A stretch of DNA of 64,000 nucleotides from Lachnospiraceae bacterium (GTDB lineage Bacteria; Bacillota; Clostridia; Lachnospirales; Lachnospiraceae). The notes beneath the pieces are model-generated. The model saw only the letters and a program-made list of their open reading frames with translations, did no database searches and was not told the DNA's origin. Location: the NCBI GenBank assembly GCA_017479935.1, contig JAFVBO010000090.1:20331-84330 (forward strand), given 5' to 3'. A program made the translations under genes and the position numbers. This document shows, in pieces, positions 61,256 to 64,000 of this stretch (position 1 is its first letter; each line of letters begins with the position of its first letter).

Positions 61256-62536
61256 ATGAGCTATCAAAAGGGAACACAGTGCGTACAGGGGGGATACACG
61301 CCGGGGAATGGAGAGCCCCGGCAGATCCCGATTATTCAGAGTACTACGTTTAAGTACGCAACCAGCGAAGATATGGGAAAGCTGTTTGATCTGGAAGCAA
61401 GCGGTTATTTCTATACGCGCCTTCAGAATCCCACCAACGATTATGTGGCAGCCAAGATCGCGGAACTGGAAGGCGGTACCGCTGCTATCCTGACATCTTC
61501 CGGTCAGGCGGCGTCTTTCTTTGCCGTTTTTAATATCTGCTCTCAGGGAGACCATGTGGTAAGCTCTTCCACCATCTATGGCGGTACGTACAATCTGTTT
61601 GCCGTTACCATGAAGCGTATGGGCATCGATTTTACATTTGTGAGCCCGGATTGCAGCGATGAAGAACTGAATGCGGCGTTTCGGGAGAATACCAAGGCAG
61701 TGTTTGGCGAGACGATTGCCAATCCGGCGTTGAAGGTGCTGGATATCGAGCGCTTTGCCAAGGCAGCGCATGCCCATGGCGTACCGCTGATCGTGGACAA
61801 TACCTTTGCCACGCCCGTGAACTGCCGTCCGTTTGAGTGGGGGGCCGATATCGTCACCCATTCCACCACAAAGTATATGGATGGACATGGGGCCGGCGTG
61901 GGCGGCTGCATTGTGGACAGCGGAAAGTTTGACTGGATGGCGCATGCGGAGAAGTTCCCGGGGCTTTGCACGCCGGATGACAGTTATCATGGGATCACCT
62001 ACGCGGAAAAATTCGGTCAGGGCGGAGCATTTATCACCAAGTGCACTGCGCAGCTGATGCGCGACTTTGGTTCTATCCAGTCGCCGCAGAACGCGTTTAT
62101 CCTGAACCTGGGGCTGGAAAGCCTGCACGTGCGCATGAAGCGCCACTGTGAGAACGGCCAGGCCGTAGCGGAATTCCTAAGCGGACATGAGAAGGTGACC
62201 TGGGTGAAGTACAGCGGTCTGCCGGGAGATGAAGACTATGCGCTGGCGCAGAAGTACTTGCCGAACGGTGGCTGCGGCGTGGTGTCCTTTGGCGTAAAGG
62301 GTGGCCGCAAAGCGGCGGAGAACTTCATGAAGCATCTGAAGCTGGCCGCCATTGAAACGCACGTGGCCGACGCCCGTACCTGCTGTCTGCATCCGGCCAG
62401 CGCCACGCATCGGCAGATGAACGATGAGGAACTGGCAGCCGCCGGCGTATCCCCGGATCTGGTGCGTTTCTCCTGCGGACTGGAAGACGCGGCAGACCTG
62501 ATTGCCGACCTGGATCAGGCCCTGGCGCAGATTTGA
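61256..62536 (+). CDS. O-acetylhomoserine sulfhydrylase / Cys-Met PLP enzyme
   Basis: 426 residues from ATG 61256, 8 nt after AAAGGAG (ATG 61250 and GTG 61238 are too close or earlier). It is a fold-type I PLP enzyme: YTRLQNPTNDYVAAKIAELEGG near 47-68, SSGQAASFFA near 75, DNTFATPVNCRP near 180, and HSTTKYMDGHG with the PLP lysine at 206. The length and the GGTYNLF segment fit the MetY O-acetylhomoserine aminocarboxypropyltransferase group, which makes homocysteine from O-acetylhomoserine and sulfide. Cystathionine gamma-synthase is the main alternative. No SAM or T-box leader was seen. Confidence 0.9.
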   Translation: MSYQKGTQCVQGGYTPGNGEPRQIPIIQSTTFKYATSEDMGKLFDLEASGYFYTRLQNPTNDYVAAKIAELEGGTAAILTSSGQAASFFAVFNICSQGDHVVSSSTIYGGTYNLFAVTMKRMGIDFTFVSPDCSDEELNAAFRENTKAVFGETIANPALKVLDIERFAKAAHAHGVPLIVDNTFATPVNCRPFEWGADIVTHSTTKYMDGHGAGVGGCIVDSGKFDWMAHAEKFPGLCTPDDSYHGITYAEKFGQGGAFITKCTAQLMRDFGSIQSPQNAFILNLGLESLHVRMKRHCENGQAVAEFLSGHEKVTWVKYSGLPGDEDYALAQKYLPNGGCGVVSFGVKGGRKAAENFMKHLKLAAIETHVADARTCCLHPASATHRQMNDEELAAAGVSPDLVRFSCGLEDAADLIADLDQALAQI

Positions 62537-62549
62537 TATGAATTGAGTA

Positions 62550-62588
62550 GGGGGCTGTCGTACGGTTTGTGTGCGACAGCCCCCTTTA
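62550..62588 (+). terminator. Rho-independent terminator
   Basis: GGGGGCTGTCG/CGACAGCCCCC stem with a loop of about 13 nt, then CTTTAA. It lies between convergent genes. Confidence 0.88.
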
Positions 62589-62595
62589 ACGCATA

Positions 62596-63726
62596 TTAAT
62601 CTAAAAGATCTCTAACTCTGTGCGAAACGGTTTCTTCAAGCAAAGAAAGTCGTTTATTCGGAAGATTATATCGCGAATGCCTCTTGAATCTGAAATCCAG
62701 TAACTTCCTTAAATGGTTTTTCTGTTCATGGGTGAGAACGGTTTTTGCTTCCGAAACAAAGTCATCATACACGCTCGGCAGAAGTGTATTCGCATATTTC
62801 CACATATTGGATTCATTTAGAAGATCATCGCCCCAGGCATAGTTTAAGAGTGCATTGCCATGATCAAACAGCGGAGCGGGAGCAACAATCTGATTGGTTT
62901 TGCTGTCAACCAGGAAGCCGAAATTTCCGTAATGTCTGTCAGTATTAAATATGACTGCATCAAACACGATCATCTCATTCAGCGCCTTCGTAAAGTTTTC
63001 ACCAAGGGACTCGTAAAATGCCCGGACAGCTGACATCCCTCCGGTTCTGACAATTCTTCCTACAGGAACAAACGACAATTCTTTGCTTGTGAAAAGCGTA
63101 CAAACCGAACAAAGTTTTCCTTTCCAAACAGACAGCGTGTATGGGATGGCGTTGACTCCCAGTATTTCAGCAATTTGGAATGCATAGTATTCGGAAAACG
63201 GCTCATTGCCGGTGTTTGCAGCACCTTCGGTCCCCCCTTTATAAAGTCTGATAACGCCTTTTTCACGGCGCCAGCACTTAGGAAGCATACCGTTCGTTGT
63301 GAATTCCGGACTGGACAATAGTTCCGGCACATTACTGCTGCCATGCCCGGTGAAAGCTATAAGTCCAAGAATGCGGCTGAAACGATTATCATAGAGATTA
63401 TATTTATCGAACTGTCCATCGAAATCTTCTTCCGTTACCCAATAACAGTCATTTAACGACAATCCTTTGGATACTCTGATGATATCCATCGGTCTGTTCA
63501 GGCTAAGTCCCATGGTTGCCAGCAGAGAATTAACATAGGCACGGTTTTTTGGTATTGCACGATGGCGAATCCAGGATTCTATGCCAGGTGCGGTTGGTGC
63601 TACCAAATCCAGAGGAAGAAGAGATGTATCTTTCGTCATCCACTTTACCTGGATATTCACATTTGCTCCAGAATCTGCAGAAAACTGCAGAACCGGCGAG
63701 TCAAAATGTCTGAGGGTATAAATCAA
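62596..63726 (-). CDS. HipA-like protein kinase
   Basis: 376 residues from TTG 63726, chosen because AAGGAGG lies 7 nt upstream; the frame is open to 63777. The kinase-like core has KGGTEGAANTGNEPFSEYYA near 186-205, DAVIFNTDRHYGNFGFLVD near 254-272 (catalytic D-R-H-x2-N) and PAPLFDHGNALL near 281 (metal-binding Asp). This is the HipA/CtkA-type fold. No small HipB-like HTH gene lies next to it, so a classical toxin-antitoxin pair is not supported. It may be a stand-alone kinase of unknown target. Confidence 0.8.
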   Translation of the reverse strand: MIYTLRHFDSPVLQFSADSGANVNIQVKWMTKDTSLLPLDLVAPTAPGIESWIRHRAIPKNRAYVNSLLATMGLSLNRPMDIIRVSKGLSLNDCYWVTEEDFDGQFDKYNLYDNRFSRILGLIAFTGHGSSNVPELLSSPEFTTNGMLPKCWRREKGVIRLYKGGTEGAANTGNEPFSEYYAFQIAEILGVNAIPYTLSVWKGKLCSVCTLFTSKELSFVPVGRIVRTGGMSAVRAFYESLGENFTKALNEMIVFDAVIFNTDRHYGNFGFLVDSKTNQIVAPAPLFDHGNALLNYAWGDDLLNESNMWKYANTLLPSVYDDFVSEAKTVLTHEQKNHLRKLLDFRFKRHSRYNLPNKRLSLLEETVSHRVRDLLD

Positions 63727-63791
63727 GGTAAAACCTCCTTTTTTGTGACGAAATATAGAAAATGAAGTTCGTGACACTTTAAAGCAACGTT

Positions 63792-63821
63792 ATTATAGAA
63801 AATGCCGCTATGATTTGTCAA
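63792..63821 (-). promoter_or_regulatory. SigmaA promoter for the HipA-like gene
   Basis: On the minus strand, TTGACA (63816-63821), an 18-bp spacer and TATAAT (63792-63797); both boxes are consensus. The -10 lies about 65 bp before the TTG start. Confidence 0.85.
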
Positions 63822-63888
63822 GGATTCCTCTCCTATCCTGGTGCCTTTCTCACGGGGAGAGTTACTGTTCACGGTTGATTCGACATAA

Positions 63889-63938
63889 AAGCACCTTAAG
63901 TAAGCCGGTTTTATCCGGCTTACTTAGGGTGCTTTCTC
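63889..63938. terminator. Long stem-loop, probable terminator
   Basis: A 20-nt arm AAGCACCTTAAGTAAGCCGG and its near-perfect complement around TTTTAT, followed by TCTC. It may end a transcript from either side. The remaining bases to 64000 hold no feature I can support. Confidence 0.6.
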
Positions 63939-64000
63939 AACTCATCGTCTCTACATGTTCTTCCCTTCAGAAAAGAGCTCCGAAACTGTAACAGGATTTC

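Noticed and set aside
62596..63726. HipBA toxin-antitoxin module
   Set aside because: No HTH antitoxin gene is adjacent; upstream there is only a promoter and a stem-loop.

Overview
The window looks like chromosome from a fairly GC-rich Clostridia member, most likely Lachnospiraceae (inference). Reasons: AGGAGG-type ribosome sites, FloA/NfeD, DUF4364, LytTR and GHKL two-component pairs, BspA-like leucine-rich repeats, DUF3784-like and AAA/PD-(D/E)XK proteins, and low-GC accessory patches in a GC-rich backbone. No rRNA, tRNA, CRISPR array or intact transposase was seen.

Layout. 0-6 kb: end of an ABC ATPase, a giant FtsX-type permease and an M24 aminopeptidase. 5.9-10.7 kb: phosphate acetyltransferase (minus strand), a DUF3784-like protein and a membrane-anchored, domain-permuted GH3 glycosidase. 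10.7-11.6 kb: gene-free stretch with a multi-stem structure and a short transcription unit carrying two tiny ORFs. 11.7-16.7 kb: four-gene MBOAT/SGNH O-acylation operon with leucine-rich repeats. 17-21.7 kb: trpS, then a GHKL kinase, a 26-residue membrane peptide, NfeD, FloA and a LytTR regulator. 21.9-25.4 kb: Fe-alcohol dehydrogenase and an aconitase-family hydratase. 25.5-29 kb (minus): M20 amidohydrolase, DUF815 AAA protein, ACP-like protein without the phosphopantetheine serine, NUDIX hydrolase. 29.3-32.2 kb: DUF4364, Rho with a disordered insert, XRE protein. 32.3-37.7 kb: pncB-nadE between two AAA/PD-(D/E)XK proteins.

38-47.9 kb is the main accessory locus. It encodes two 124-residue secreted cysteine-containing proteins, each followed by a solute-binding-like lipoprotein, then a third lipoprotein, a LytTR regulator, a GHKL kinase and a two-half ABC-2 permease without an ATPase gene. 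Its promoter carries a 9-bp direct repeat with a 12-bp spacer, the geometry of AgrA-class sites, which suggests an autoregulated peptide-signalling or bacteriocin/immunity circuit. A fragment matching the 5' end of the permease gene lies inside the locus as a relic.

48-64 kb: ROK glucokinase, polyphosphate kinase with low-complexity tails, a ten-copy 63-bp tandem repeat, membrane acyltransferase, PfkB kinase, secreted lipase, a heterodimeric ABC exporter, a TPR protein, O-acetylhomoserine sulfhydrylase and a HipA-like kinase. Small non-autonomous inverted-repeat elements with perfect 8-bp target duplications are scattered through the window: two 138-bp copies of one family and one 189-bp element. 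Palindromic GGGGACGGG repeats occur at three intergenic sites.
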